Assembly: GCA_029555205.1 (NCBI GenBank)
Contig: JAKPTB010000036.1
Span: forward strand, 1-64,000
DNA length: 64,000 nucleotides
Direction of reading: 5' to 3'
From: Bacillota bacterium
GTDB taxonomy: Bacteria > Bacillota > Desulfotomaculia > Desulfotomaculales > Pelotomaculaceae
Shown: piece after piece, positions 43,650 through 52,737 of the stretch
Layout: the number at the start of each line of letters is the position of its first letter
How positions within the stretch are numbered: position 1 is the first letter of the stretch
The notes under the pieces: model-generated
Database searches by the model: none
The model's input: only the letters and a program-made list of their open reading frames with translations
What the model was told of the DNA's origin: nothing
Program-made: the position numbers and the translations under genes

Positions 43650-43672
43650 ATTAATAAGAATAGCTTATTAAT
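43650..43672. promoter_or_regulatory. Perfect dyad operator upstream of LysR gene
   Basis: ATTAATAAG (43650-43658), AATAG, CTTATTAAT (43664-43672) is a perfect 9-base inverted repeat. It lies about 365 bases before the LysR start. Its arms match those of five other copies in the window. Confidence 0.65.
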
Positions 43673-44036
43673 CTAATCTCTAACAAATATTTCATTTATT
43701 TCGTTTTCTGGTGTAAAATAGTGTAAAATGAAATAATGGAATATTCTTAATGTACTAATTAATTATTAGTATATATTTCTTTCAATAATTACTATATTTT
43801 ATACTACTATAAAGGAGTTTGGTTATTAAGTAACTTAATGTAAATAAGTGTCGAATAATATATATAATGAAAGGTAGCGTGATTTATTTTGAACTAAAAA
43901 TATTAATAATAAAATCCTTGGCGAACTATTATTGAGTTGAAACTGTTTTGAAATGCTGCTAAACCATGTTCTGAAGTTCCCGAACAGTGGAACAAAGCTG
44001 TTTACGCCAGCTTTTACACACACAGGGGGAGATATC

Positions 44037-44996
44037 ATGGAAATGCATCAACTAGAATATGTGCTTGCTGTAGCCAAGCACAATAATTTCACACGTGCTG
44101 CAGAAGAGATAAGAACATCACAATCATCACTATCCCAGCAGATTGGTAAGCTTGAAAATGAATTGGGAATAAGTTTATTTATGAGAACAACCCGATCTGT
44201 ACAGCTTACACCGGCTGGGGCAGAGTTTGTCACACACGCCAAACGAATCATGGCTGAAGTCGCCAAAGCCCGTTTATGCATAAATGAATATGTGTCCATT
44301 GAAAAAGGCAATCTTACATTAGGAGTTATAGCCGTAGTTGGGCATTCCAACATCCCGAAGTTAATCGTGTCATTTCAAAATAATTTCCCCGGAATAAAGA
44401 TGACTCTCATTGAGGAACAGTGTGAAGAGCTCTTGCGCATGCTTCATGCTTCTAAGATTGATGTGGCTATCTGTCAGATAGCTAAACCAGACCCCAATTT
44501 TCAGTTTTATCCCCTCCTGAACGATAAAATGGTTCTGGTAACCAATCATACGCACCCCCTGGCTAATAGGAAATCGGTTGACATCAAGGAACTGGAAAAC
44601 GAGAAGTTCATTCTGACTCCCCCCACTTCAGGCCACTATATGGATTTCCAAAATGCCTGTCAGGCTGCTGGTTTTGCCCCCAAAGTCATCGTGAGTTGTG
44701 CCATAGTTAAGACAATGCTGGGATTGGTTCGGGAGGACCTTGGCGTTACAGTTCTATCTTCACATGTTGTGGCAGCGGAACGGGACCCCAACATCAGAAT
44801 CATACCGATAACACCTACAATACACAGAAGAACTGTTCTTGCTGTACGCAATAATGATGATTTACCTCCAACATTAAAGGTATTCTTAAAGTACACGTCA
44901 CAATGGATTAATACACAGAATTCAGTGACAGAACAGCCCAAAGTCACAGCAATGAATTTTAATTCCGAATTGCAAAGATTCAGGCCGGCCCTATAA
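44037..44996 (+). CDS. LysR-family transcriptional regulator
   Basis: 319 residues from ATG 44037 behind AGGGGGAG; an upstream in-frame ATG at 43953 is less plausible. The N-terminal helix-turn-helix is textbook: MHQLEYVLAVAKHNNFTRAAEEIRTSQSSLSQQIGKLENELGISLFMRTTRSVQLTPAGAEF. Residues 90-300 form the effector-binding part (ITLG-like strand GNLTLGVIAVVGHSN near 95, SKIDVAICQ near 140, YPLLNDKMVLVTNHTHPLA). Such regulators often bind inverted repeats and respond to a pathway metabolite. A perfect dyad lies upstream, and the same dyad precedes several catabolic genes, so this is the best candidate to control them. It is flanked by the Mo hydroxylase operon and the SLC13 gene. Confidence 0.9.
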   Translation: MEMHQLEYVLAVAKHNNFTRAAEEIRTSQSSLSQQIGKLENELGISLFMRTTRSVQLTPAGAEFVTHAKRIMAEVAKARLCINEYVSIEKGNLTLGVIAVVGHSNIPKLIVSFQNNFPGIKMTLIEEQCEELLRMLHASKIDVAICQIAKPDPNFQFYPLLNDKMVLVTNHTHPLANRKSVDIKELENEKFILTPPTSGHYMDFQNACQAAGFAPKVIVSCAIVKTMLGLVREDLGVTVLSSHVVAAERDPNIRIIPITPTIHRRTVLAVRNNDDLPPTLKVFLKYTSQWINTQNSVTEQPKVTAMNFNSELQRFRPAL

Positions 44997-45075
44997 AACA
45001 CTAACAACACAGAATAAATAAGGATTTAATAAGTGAATATATGCACTTGATCATAATAATGATCAACTAATAATT

Positions 45076-45100
45076 AAGCCTGAAGAGAAGGCTTTTTTTT
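45076..45100 (+). terminator. Intrinsic terminator of LysR gene
   Basis: AAGCCT (45076-45081) and AGGCTT (45089-45094) pair, followed by a run of T to 45100. Confidence 0.7.
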
Positions 45101-45195
45101 GTCCATTTGTCCAGTCCAGGTTTCATATATAACAACAGCATCGGGCATGATTATAATATGGGTTAGACTTCGCCCTGCCGGACGTACTATTAATA

Positions 45196-45221
45196 GAGGG
45201 TGGCTTCTTAAAGCCACCCTC
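45196..45221. repeat. 11-pair hairpin downstream of transporter gene
   Basis: GAGGGTGGCTT (45196-45206), CTTA, AAGCCACCCTC (45211-45221). No strong T-run on either strand; lies about 150 bases after the SLC13 gene's stop. Confidence 0.6.
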
Positions 45222-45370
45222 TTAAAGTCCCGTCATTTAGTCAGCTAGTGTCATTATTTACCTGGGGTTTAGCTTTTCGCCCAATTCCACCTCTTCTATG
45301 ATCATAAATTAGTCACTTTCCATAATTAAGCGGTATCGCGGTATCAGGCAAGGTACATCAAACCTTGTTT

Positions 45371-46807
45371 CTAACCGAACATGCCAATTGAAATCCAATA
45401 CGGAACCGCAATGGCCAGGGTGATCAGACAGGCTACGCCATAAACCAGGCCGTAGGTGCTGAGCTGTCCCGGTGTCCAGGATCTTTCCTTGGCCAACGCT
45501 TCCGAAACCAGAGCGAACATGTTTGTATAGCTGAGGAAGAAGCAGTTAGCACCCATGATGAACAGTCCGAGCCATACCAGCGGATTGATCCCGTAGTTGG
45601 CCGCTATCTCCGGCAGAATCGGTACAAAAATAGCAAATGTGGGCACAAACACAGCTACGTCAAAGAACCTCAGGATAAAGAACAAGATTATTATCGAATA
45701 GCAAAATACCCATGGACTCGATGTCAAGGGTGCAATTACCGGTACTAATACACCGACTAACCATTTAGATACGCCGGTAGCTGCAAAAACAGCACCGAAA
45801 CTCATGGCCACACCGATGAATATTACCAGGTCCCAGCTGATCCCGGAGCCGATTTCCGTGCCTTTAATGACACCAAATATTGTTAGAAGGAATAGTCCTG
45901 CCAGCACGGTTGCTCCGTCCGGAATGCCGTGTATCTTGTTGGTAAAGAACATCAGGAAGCAAATTACCAGAATTATTGCGCTAATAATTTCTTCCCTTTT
46001 CCACGCGCCAAGATTTTTGTAGGCTTCTTGGAAATACTCTTTTTTCAAGGTTATAGGCTCATCCGGCCTTATAGCGAAAAACCCGCCTACGATAAGCAAT
46101 ACAGTCAAAACCAGGGCGGGGATGAGCATAACCTGTAAATACGAACTAAAGTTCATTAGTCCCTTTAACTCCGGAACAGCCTCATACATACCCAAAAGGA
46201 TCGGGCCGTGCAGGGAGCCGGTAAGCCAGCCAGTACCCGGCACAAGAGCCATAACCCAGGCGGACAATAGAATTAAGGCGCTGCCCTTGGACTTCAAACT
46301 CAGATTGCAGGCCTCAATTACACTGACAGCGATAGGTACGATGATCACGCAACGCACCGTAATGGAAGGCGTGAGTGCCGAAAGGGCCAAACCGATGATT
46401 ACAAATGCCAGGATCAACATTGGGTAAGACGGGTTGAACAACTTCATTACCATGAAGCCGATCCTTTTACCCAGACCTGTCTTAATCAGTACAAACCCGA
46501 AGAACAGAGCCGGTATCAATGTCCACAGGGCACTGCTCACGAACCCTGAAAAAACAGTTGCCGCGGGAATTTTTAGAGCCAGTGTGAACAGTAAGAAAAA
46601 CATACCTGCTACTGATTGTGGTATAGCACACGGCTTAAATATCCACAAGCCGATGGTAACAATCAAGGCAAATAGCACCAGGTGTCCCTGCGGGGGCAAT
46701 GCCGGCACCCAGGGTTTGGCAATAGCCACAATAAGACCAATTGCGAGCATCACTAAAAATAGCAGATCAGTTACTTTAAATTTCGTCCCAGATGCTGCTG
46801 TTGACAT
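45371..46807 (-). CDS. SLC13/DASS-type carboxylate transporter
   Basis: 478 residues with about twelve hydrophobic segments. Typical stretches are AIPQSVAGMFFLLFTLALKIPAATVFSGFVSSALWTLIPALFFGF, SALTPSITVRCVIIVPIAVSVIE near 145-167 and a mirrored one later (FDVAVFVPTFAIFVPILPEIAANYG near 390-414), reflecting the inverted-repeat build of the family. These carriers take up di- and tricarboxylates or sulfate with sodium. In this context it is the best candidate for uptake of the organic acid used by the nearby pathway. A GAGAGGAGGAATAC site precedes the ATG. Confidence 0.85.
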   Translation of the reverse strand: MSTAASGTKFKVTDLLFLVMLAIGLIVAIAKPWVPALPPQGHLVLFALIVTIGLWIFKPCAIPQSVAGMFFLLFTLALKIPAATVFSGFVSSALWTLIPALFFGFVLIKTGLGKRIGFMVMKLFNPSYPMLILAFVIIGLALSALTPSITVRCVIIVPIAVSVIEACNLSLKSKGSALILLSAWVMALVPGTGWLTGSLHGPILLGMYEAVPELKGLMNFSSYLQVMLIPALVLTVLLIVGGFFAIRPDEPITLKKEYFQEAYKNLGAWKREEIISAIILVICFLMFFTNKIHGIPDGATVLAGLFLLTIFGVIKGTEIGSGISWDLVIFIGVAMSFGAVFAATGVSKWLVGVLVPVIAPLTSSPWVFCYSIIILFFILRFFDVAVFVPTFAIFVPILPEIAANYGINPLVWLGLFIMGANCFFLSYTNMFALVSEALAKERSWTPGQLSTYGLVYGVACLITLAIAVPYWISIGMFG

Positions 46808-47067
46808 GTGCGTGTATTCCTCCTCTCAGGTTTAAAGCCATTTTGATTAACTACTTCTAAAAATCAAGGTGACTTCGTCTTTTCTCTATAAAATCACCTC
46901 ACTTAGAACGTGATTAGGGTGGACCCGTCTCTATCTCTGCTGTCCACATCAATCACCTTCCGCGCTCATCAGGGCTCTTGCAAGCCCCATTAAAGTACGA
47001 ATCACCAGCCAATAAAGATTCATGTACCTCCTGGGGCTTTGCAAACCCAAATCCTTGTATTATTTGT

Positions 47068-48633
47068 TTAGCCTTTGGCAGCCAATATCTCTTTGAGCTT
47101 GCCCCACTTAGGCTGGAATATTTCCCTGGGCATCTCTTTTAAATCGGGGGAAATCTCCGGCCTGAAGCCCATATGGGCAATAATGTCCTTTTCCACGTCC
47201 ATGCCCGGCGCAATTTCCACCAGAGTTACCTTGCCGTCGATCAGCTTGAATACGGCGCGCTCGGTAACATAGACCACCTCTTGACCTCTCAGGGCAGCGT
47301 ACTTTCCGCTGAAGGTGACGTGTTCATTGGCCTCGACAAACTTCTTAATTTTGCCTTCTTTCAAGATCTTGATTGTGCCGTCTTTAACCTCATATTCAGC
47401 CCCGCCTGCGGTTAAGGTGCCGCAGAAAACGGCCTTCTTGGCGGATGATGAAATGTTGACGAATCCGCCCGGCCCCACTACCTTGGGTCCGAACTTGCTG
47501 ACGTTGATGTTGCCCTCGATATCGCACTGGGCCATACCCAGGAAACACATATCCAGTCCGCCGCCGTCATAAAAGTCAAACATATTGGCGTGGTCGACGA
47601 TAGCGTCAGGGTTGATGGCAGCCGGGAAATCCATACCTTTGGCAGGCACGCCGCCAAAGGCGCCCAACTCGATGGTCATTAACAGGTCGTCGCTGACGCC
47701 CTCTTCCGCAGCCACAGCGGCAACTGCGTCAGCCATCCCGATGCCCATGTTGACACAGGCGCCGTTCCTCAGTTCCAATGCCGCCCTGCGGCCGACAACC
47801 TTGCGCTCATCAAGAGCCATGGGCTCGAGGGCTGCCAGGGGCTTTCTGATCCGCCCGTCAAATGCAGGCTCATTTAAGGTGACTCTTGTCTGCAGGTGAT
47901 TTTCCGGTTTGGCCACAACGATGTAGTCCACCAATACGCCCGGCACTTTCACAGCCTTGGGATTGAGTGTTTTGGCTTTGGCCAGGTACTTAACCTGGGC
48001 AATGACAATGCCGCCATTCCTTTTTGCCGCCATGGCCTGGTGCAGCGCTTCCAGGAACAGAGGCTCTTCATCCATGGTCATGTTGCCGTCTTCGTCGCAC
48101 GTGGTGCCGCGGATCATGGCAACATCAATTTTAAAGGGCTTAAAATACAGATACTCTTCTCCCTGGAAATTAACCAGTTCTACCAGGTCATCCGGGGTGA
48201 TGTCATTAACTTTGCCACCCTCCCGGCGGGGGTCCGCATAGGTGCCCAATCCAACCTTGGTGAGTACGCCCGGCTTGCCGCCGGCCATCTGCCGGTATAA
48301 ATGGACCATGATGCCCTGGGGGAACAGGTGGCACTGGACTTTATTTTCCAGAACCAGTTTGCCCAGCATGGGAGCTTCGCCGATATGTCCGGCGGTGTGC
48401 CTTCTGGACATTCCTTCGTGGCCGACGTGGTTCATTCCCCTGGTCTTCCAGTCGCCGCAGCCGCAGCTGTGTGTGTTCCAAAGATCCCGGGGATGCCCGG
48501 TTTCCAGGAAACTCTTTTCCAGGGCAATAGCCAGCTCTTCAGGAAAGCCGCACAAACCAGCTGTAGTCCATGATATACATGCACCGTCTTTCACTAACTT
48601 GCCAACCTGGTCCGGGGTAATTACCTTCGCCAT
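47068..48633 (-). CDS. Propionate CoA-transferase-like (fused alpha-beta) CoA-transferase
   Basis: 521 residues from ATG 48633, with GGGAG eight bases before it; an in-frame TTG at 48651 overlaps that site. The alpha-type half starts AKVITPDQVGKLVKDGACIS and contains CGCGDWKTRGMNHVGHEGMSRRH; the beta-type half holds the catalytic glutamate in MTIELGAFGGVPAKGMDFPA near 330-349 and FYDGGGLDMCFLGMAQCDIEGNINVSKFG near 371-399. Such enzymes shift CoA among short-chain acids such as acetate, propionate or lactate, or related substrates. With the hydrolase-family CoA-transferase at 33896, two kinds are present. A dyad copy lies about 510 bases upstream. Confidence 0.9.
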   Translation of the reverse strand: MAKVITPDQVGKLVKDGACISWTTAGLCGFPEELAIALEKSFLETGHPRDLWNTHSCGCGDWKTRGMNHVGHEGMSRRHTAGHIGEAPMLGKLVLENKVQCHLFPQGIMVHLYRQMAGGKPGVLTKVGLGTYADPRREGGKVNDITPDDLVELVNFQGEEYLYFKPFKIDVAMIRGTTCDEDGNMTMDEEPLFLEALHQAMAAKRNGGIVIAQVKYLAKAKTLNPKAVKVPGVLVDYIVVAKPENHLQTRVTLNEPAFDGRIRKPLAALEPMALDERKVVGRRAALELRNGACVNMGIGMADAVAAVAAEEGVSDDLLMTIELGAFGGVPAKGMDFPAAINPDAIVDHANMFDFYDGGGLDMCFLGMAQCDIEGNINVSKFGPKVVGPGGFVNISSSAKKAVFCGTLTAGGAEYEVKDGTIKILKEGKIKKFVEANEHVTFSGKYAALRGQEVVYVTERAVFKLIDGKVTLVEIAPGMDVEKDIIAHMGFRPEISPDLKEMPREIFQPKWGKLKEILAAKG

Positions 48634-49479
48634 AATCTCTACTCCCTTCAAAAATAAACATATAATCTAGAAAACAACCCTGTAACAAGCCTTTAAACAT
48701 AGAAAGAACAAGATAATGAAAGTAATCTTATTCCCTAATAAACATCTCACCTGCCTTTCTATACAGTATAATTAAACTTGAACACTCAGGCTCAAATTTA
48801 ATTATGAATCCAGTAACTTACCACTAATAGTCTGGAGTTGTTAATTATTGATAACAGTTGCATAATAATTAAACTAACCCCAAACAATTTTGATAAGATT
48901 GATAAATTGTATAGCTATTTGTGATTAAAATATTTATTATAATTATTTTGATTAATAAAAAATAAAGATAAAAAAGGAATCTATCACTAAAAATGGGCTC
49001 AGCATCCATTACTAAACCTGTAAAGATCTGTGCCCAATTTACTTAACCATAGCAGATAGTTTTTAGCCTACTCACCCTTCTTATAAAGTATTTTTATTTT
49101 AACATCTGCATATAAAAAAAGTGAAATATGCGTTAACGATTAAATTAATAAGTTAGGCTAATTAATACAATTTTTCACTCTATGATAATCCTCCTGATTT
49201 TGATGACTCAATACAAAGTCTGGATATTTTTCCATAGCCAGGTCTTTTTATGGCGAACTTTTTATTTTTTAGCCCGGGTGCGTTGTTCTAAAGGGTTAAC
49301 CTGAAACTCAAATAAATTGATTTGAAAAAAAAGAAAATTATAAGAGGAAGCGCAATTTCCAGCGCATAGGGTTTTATTGAGGAGTTTGAGGAGGAGTTAA
49401 TGAGGGGGTAATCCTGGGAAACCATCAGAAAATCAGGAACTTAAGACATATCGGGGGAGTGGTGGCCAAATGGAGGAGT
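48634..49479. other. AT-rich gap with operator copy, no gene
   Basis: About 850 bases without supported genes. The copy of the dyad at 49144 is preceded by TATTTTTATTTTAACATCTG near 49088, a stretch that also resembles the sequence before copy 4 (CATTTTTATTTTAACACTTG near 42912), so the similarity between the two regions extends beyond the dyad. Confidence 0.45.
49144..49166. promoter_or_regulatory. Shared dyad operator, copy 5
   Basis: ATTAATAAG-TTAGG-CTAATTAAT, preceded by GTGAAATATGCG and AACGATTAA. About 510 bases before the CoA-transferase start at 48633. Confidence 0.6.
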
Positions 49480-50079
49480 TTAATTCTTGTATTTACTTTT
49501 AAACATTTCATAGGTTTCCGGAGTATCTATATCAAAGATTGCCGATTCATCTTGCACCGGCAAATACTCTACCCTGCTCCCAAGCTGTTTCAGTACTTTT
49601 CGCAAGCCTTCATCACCTTTCAGCGCTGCCGCCTCCGCCCTCAAAGCGCAGTCAAGAATAACAGGATGACCGGGCTTACCCTGGTAAACCGGACGCAGGG
49701 CCAGACAGCTTCTTTTTTTAAACTCATCAATCACCATGTTTATCAGTGATGCTGAAATGAGCGGTTGGTCAGCCATAAACACCAGAAAAGCTGATGCGCC
49801 GGCATTGATTGCTCCGGCCCCCAGGGCCAGGGAGGTGCCCTGCCCCTGTGCATAATGGGGGTTAAACAGAATTTTTGCCGGCAACTCGCCAATTGCGGCC
49901 CTTATTTCCTGCTCCCTGTGACCCGTCACAACCAGCACTTCATCCACCTTTGATGCCAGTACATTTTCTGTTACTATTCCAACCATCGTCTTGCCGCCTA
50001 ATTTGAGTAGCTGCTTGGGAATGCCCATGCGGGAAGACAGCCCTGCGGCTAAAATAATTGCTGAGATCATTTTTATCAA
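49480..50079 (-). CDS. MocA-like molybdenum cofactor nucleotidyltransferase
   Basis: 199 residues. The nucleotide-binding start ISAIILAAGLSSRMGIPKQLLKLGG and later YAQGQGTSLALGAGA, FLVFMADQPLIS and YQGKPGHPVILD are those of the MocA/MobA-like family, which attaches CMP (or GMP) to molybdopterin. The cytidylyl form is the usual cofactor of xanthine dehydrogenase-family Mo hydroxylases such as the one at 38487-42242. It overlaps the YqeC stop by four bases (ATGA-type), so is cotranslated with the maturation genes. End of the operon. Confidence 0.88.
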   Translation of the reverse strand: MIKMISAIILAAGLSSRMGIPKQLLKLGGKTMVGIVTENVLASKVDEVLVVTGHREQEIRAAIGELPAKILFNPHYAQGQGTSLALGAGAINAGASAFLVFMADQPLISASLINMVIDEFKKRSCLALRPVYQGKPGHPVILDCALRAEAAALKGDEGLRKVLKQLGSRVEYLPVQDESAIFDIDTPETYEMFKSKYKN

Positions 50080-50834
50080 TACTCCAGGACATCCAGCACA
50101 GGTTTTACTCCTTTTGCCGAACCCAGGAGAACCTTTCGTATTTTTTTGCTTAAGAGCAACCCGCCCAGGCGGCGCCCCTCAGCGGGATTTTTCAAACAAT
50201 CCAGCTTGTTAATAAAGGGTACAACCTTTGCTCCTGAAGGGCAGTCCCGCAGCAATTCTTCCGGATGAGTAATTAAATCTGCTATTATTTCAGGGTCAAT
50301 TAGAGAACCCATTTTCCGCCCTGTCCGTTTAGAAACAATTTCGCTGCGGTGCACATATTCGTCATCCAGGGGTTTACCTAAAACATCAGCACCGATTACA
50401 ACCACCAGCACAGTGGTTACACCGGGGATAACCGGCTCAAAATCCAGATGCCCCTTTAGTGAACGCCCCTTTGAGCCATCTGCCTCAACCAGGACATAGT
50501 CCGCATATTTTGTCAGCATATTCAATTGACCGCCTGTTATCCCGTCTACTTTATTATCCTTCAAAAGCTCCGAGCCTACCACAGGTATTAAGCCTGACTG
50601 GAGATAGCCGGCCAACTCCTTTTCCTCTTTTTCCTTCTGTTCATCCTCTCCCAGCAACAATAACGGATATTTGTCCGGCAAAGGCCTGTATATTTTTGTT
50701 GTCGTCGTAATAACAACTTTCTTTTGAAGGGCCAGTTCCCCGGCCAGACGAAACATGAGGGTGGTCTTGCCACCCCCTCCCACCAGGGAAATAATTTCAC
50801 TTCCTTGAAGACCCATGGCCCTGCTGATATTCAT
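50076..50834 (-). CDS. yqeC: YqeC-family selenium-dependent Mo hydroxylase accessory protein
   Basis: 252 residues. Marks: IISLVGGGGKTTLMFRLAGELA, a P-loop near 14-35; TTTTKIYRP; YADYVLVEADGSKGRSLKGH near 110-129; PVIPGVTTVLVVVIGADVLGKPL near 133-155. YqeC is linked to selenium-dependent molybdenum hydroxylases through conserved neighbourhood with yqeB, xdhC and nifS-type genes. The P-loop suggests a nucleotide-dependent step in maturation. It lies between YqeB (20-base gap) and MocA (4-base overlap). Confidence 0.85.
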   Translation of the reverse strand: MNISRAMGLQGSEIISLVGGGGKTTLMFRLAGELALQKKVVITTTTKIYRPLPDKYPLLLLGEDEQKEKEEKELAGYLQSGLIPVVGSELLKDNKVDGITGGQLNMLTKYADYVLVEADGSKGRSLKGHLDFEPVIPGVTTVLVVVIGADVLGKPLDDEYVHRSEIVSKRTGRKMGSLIDPEIIADLITHPEELLRDCPSGAKVVPFINKLDCLKNPAEGRRLGGLLLSKKIRKVLLGSAKGVKPVLDVLEY

Positions 50835-50854
50835 AGGCTTTTTTCCTTTACTTA

Positions 50855-51670
50855 TTAACTTTCCTGCGTGGCCAAAAAGTGAAACACTGCTTCCAATACC
50901 CCGCCGCCTACAGCCAGCGCCTTGTCCGAAATAGTAGTATACTCGGCATCCTCTCGTGGATCAATGTCACCAATCTTAGTACCCCTGGGCACCCGGACGC
51001 CTTCTTTAAGCATCCCTCTGATTAATCCGGATATTCCTGCCCGGACTGGCTCTGTATCCACGTAGGCCACCACATCGCCTTCTTCCACCAGTTCCCCGAT
51101 GGAGCGGCAGGGTCGCATGGTCCCGTCCACCGGCGCTTTCAGGAGCCTGCCCCAGGTATGACCATCGATAGACCCCGGAATGCCTGTGTCCGGGATGGCG
51201 CCGCCACTGTAAATTACCCGGCCCAGGCGGTGCCCCCTGCAGGTTTCGATAACTGCATCGACATCCACTCCGGCTGTAAAGCCAGGACCCAGTCCAATCA
51301 CCAGAGGAGCGTCATTGATGGTGGTACCCAGGTTCCGCTTGGCTATTCTGGCATCCACCACCACTGTGGGGCGCAGTTGCTTAATCACCAGAGCTTCCGG
51401 GTCAACCATTACAGGTATGATCCTGTTCTTTAGCAGTTCCAGGGCCTGTTCCACAGTTTCAGCCAGACGGGCCTCAACTCCCTCAACAATGGCGGATCCT
51501 TCCCAAACCGCCCTGGCAAAGGATACCGTTCTCCTGACCACCAGGGGCCGGCTTATTTCGGTCATAAGCACGTCCAGGCCGCATTTAAAAAGACGGTAGG
51601 CAACGCCTGAGGCAAGGTCGCCGGCACCCCTGACAACAACCAAAGGTTTATTCTGGTTCGAGTATTTCAC
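50855..51670 (-). CDS. yqeB: YqeB-family selenium-dependent Mo cofactor protein
   Basis: 271 residues. The start PLVVVRGAGDLASGVAYRLFKCG and EISRPLVVRRTVSFARAVWEG followed by VEGVEA are the family's identifying stretches, with VDARIAKRNLGTTINDAPLVIGLGPGFTAGVDVDAVIET near 104-142 and a C-terminal biotinyl-like part (LLKAPVDGTMRPCRSIGELVEEGDVVAYV). YqeB occurs with yqeC, selD and Mo hydroxylases; it is thought to take part in putting selenium into the Mo centre. Its presence argues that the window's Mo hydroxylase carries selenium rather than only sulfur. Same operon as the MoeA-like gene, 32 bases upstream. Confidence 0.88.
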   Translation of the reverse strand: MKYSNQNKPLVVVRGAGDLASGVAYRLFKCGLDVLMTEISRPLVVRRTVSFARAVWEGSAIVEGVEARLAETVEQALELLKNRIIPVMVDPEALVIKQLRPTVVVDARIAKRNLGTTINDAPLVIGLGPGFTAGVDVDAVIETCRGHRLGRVIYSGGAIPDTGIPGSIDGHTWGRLLKAPVDGTMRPCRSIGELVEEGDVVAYVDTEPVRAGISGLIRGMLKEGVRVPRGTKIGDIDPREDAEYTTISDKALAVGGGVLEAVFHFLATQES

Positions 51671-51702
51671 AGCTTATTTAAACCCCCTGGTTCCGTTTAG
51701 TA

Positions 51703-52737
51703 TTAACACGAGCCTTTACCAAAGGTACAGTTGGGATAATTACACTGGGGACACGCCCTGCAGAGCCCGCCATGGCCCAGGGCTACAATATCCTTCCGGG
51801 TTACCCTTTCACCAGCCAGAAGCCTGGGCAGCAGTAAATCTACAATGGTTATCTTGAAAAACATCCCGCAGGCCGGTATGCCCATAACAGGCACATCACC
51901 AAGATAAGCCAGCATAAACATAGCCCCGGGAAGCGCGGGTGCGCCGTATTTTACTACTTCGGCCCCGGTAAGCTGAATACCCTTGGGGGTAACGTCATCG
52001 GGATCAACGGACATGCCTCCTGTGACAATGATAATATCCGCCCCGTCCCCGGCCATTTTTTTGATTTTGGCAGCAATTACCTCCGCGTCATCGGGCGCGT
52101 AATCAAGGCCCAGGACGCTGGAGCCGAAAGCTTCTACTTTTTCGGTGATGACCGGTCCGAAACCGTCCCGGATCCGCTTTTTATATACTTCGCTGCCGGT
52201 AATGACAGCCCCGACTTTTAGTTTCCGGAAGGGAGTTACTTTTATTACCCAGCCCGCCTCCCGGCAGATGTTTTCAGCTGTTAAAACCGTCTCTTCGGGA
52301 ACTACCAGGGGTATTACCTTTGTTCCCGCCAGCAGTTCGCCTTTTTCTACAACTGTATTGTTGGGCAGGGTGGATAAGATTACGTCGGGCAAATCGTTGA
52401 GTTTTTCCAGGGCAGGTACATTAATTTTCAACAGCCCGTCGCAACCGGCGAAAAGATTCACCCGGCTTTCCCTGGGTTCGGTCCAGGTCACATTGGCGCC
52501 TGCAACAGCCTCTCCCAAACGGATACCGGCTGCATCCTCATGGACGTCACCCGGATCAAGTTCCAGGATATAGATGTTTTCCTTGCCCATCTTCAGAAGT
52601 TCTGGAATGTCTTCTTCCGTGATAATGTGACCTTTCTTAAAGGGGGCTCCCTTAAACTCCCCCCTCACCACCTGGGTCAGATCATGACTGAGTATATTTC
52701 CTACTGCATCCTCAACTTTAACTGCCTGGATCTTCAT
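51703..52737 (-). CDS. MoeA-like molybdopterin-binding protein with Cys-rich tail
   Basis: 344 residues from ATG 52737 (GAGGTG seven bases upstream); GTG 52746 is an alternative. The MogA/MoeA-type fold is seen in KVGAVITGSEVYKKRIRDGFGP near 172-193, GADIIIVTGGMSVDPDDVTPKGI near 233-255 and APALPGAMFMLAYLGDVPVMGIPACGMFFK near 268-297. It probably binds molybdopterin or inserts molybdate. The last 30 residues, LGHGGLCRACPQCNYPNCTFGKGSC, contain five Cys and are unlike MoeA; they may bind a metal or iron-sulfur cluster. First gene of the operon with YqeB, YqeC and MocA. A motif shared with the PadR gene region sits about 185 bases upstream. Confidence 0.85.
   Translation of the reverse strand: MKIQAVKVEDAVGNILSHDLTQVVRGEFKGAPFKKGHIITEEDIPELLKMGKENIYILELDPGDVHEDAAGIRLGEAVAGANVTWTEPRESRVNLFAGCDGLLKINVPALEKLNDLPDVILSTLPNNTVVEKGELLAGTKVIPLVVPEETVLTAENICREAGWVIKVTPFRKLKVGAVITGSEVYKKRIRDGFGPVITEKVEAFGSSVLGLDYAPDDAEVIAAKIKKMAGDGADIIIVTGGMSVDPDDVTPKGIQLTGAEVVKYGAPALPGAMFMLAYLGDVPVMGIPACGMFFKITIVDLLLPRLLAGERVTRKDIVALGHGGLCRACPQCNYPNCTFGKGSC

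Larger units (their letters stand above)
42243..44036. other. Long AT-rich intergenic region with two operator copies
   Basis: About 1.8 kb without a supported gene, between the divergently transcribed Mo hydroxylase operon and the LysR gene. Contains TTAAAAACCCA and TGGGTTTTAA arms near 42596-42636 (a loose hairpin), and the two dyads at 42966 and 43650. The stretch 43100-43400 has weak coding-like character without ribosome binding sites and may hold decayed sequence. Confidence 0.45.
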
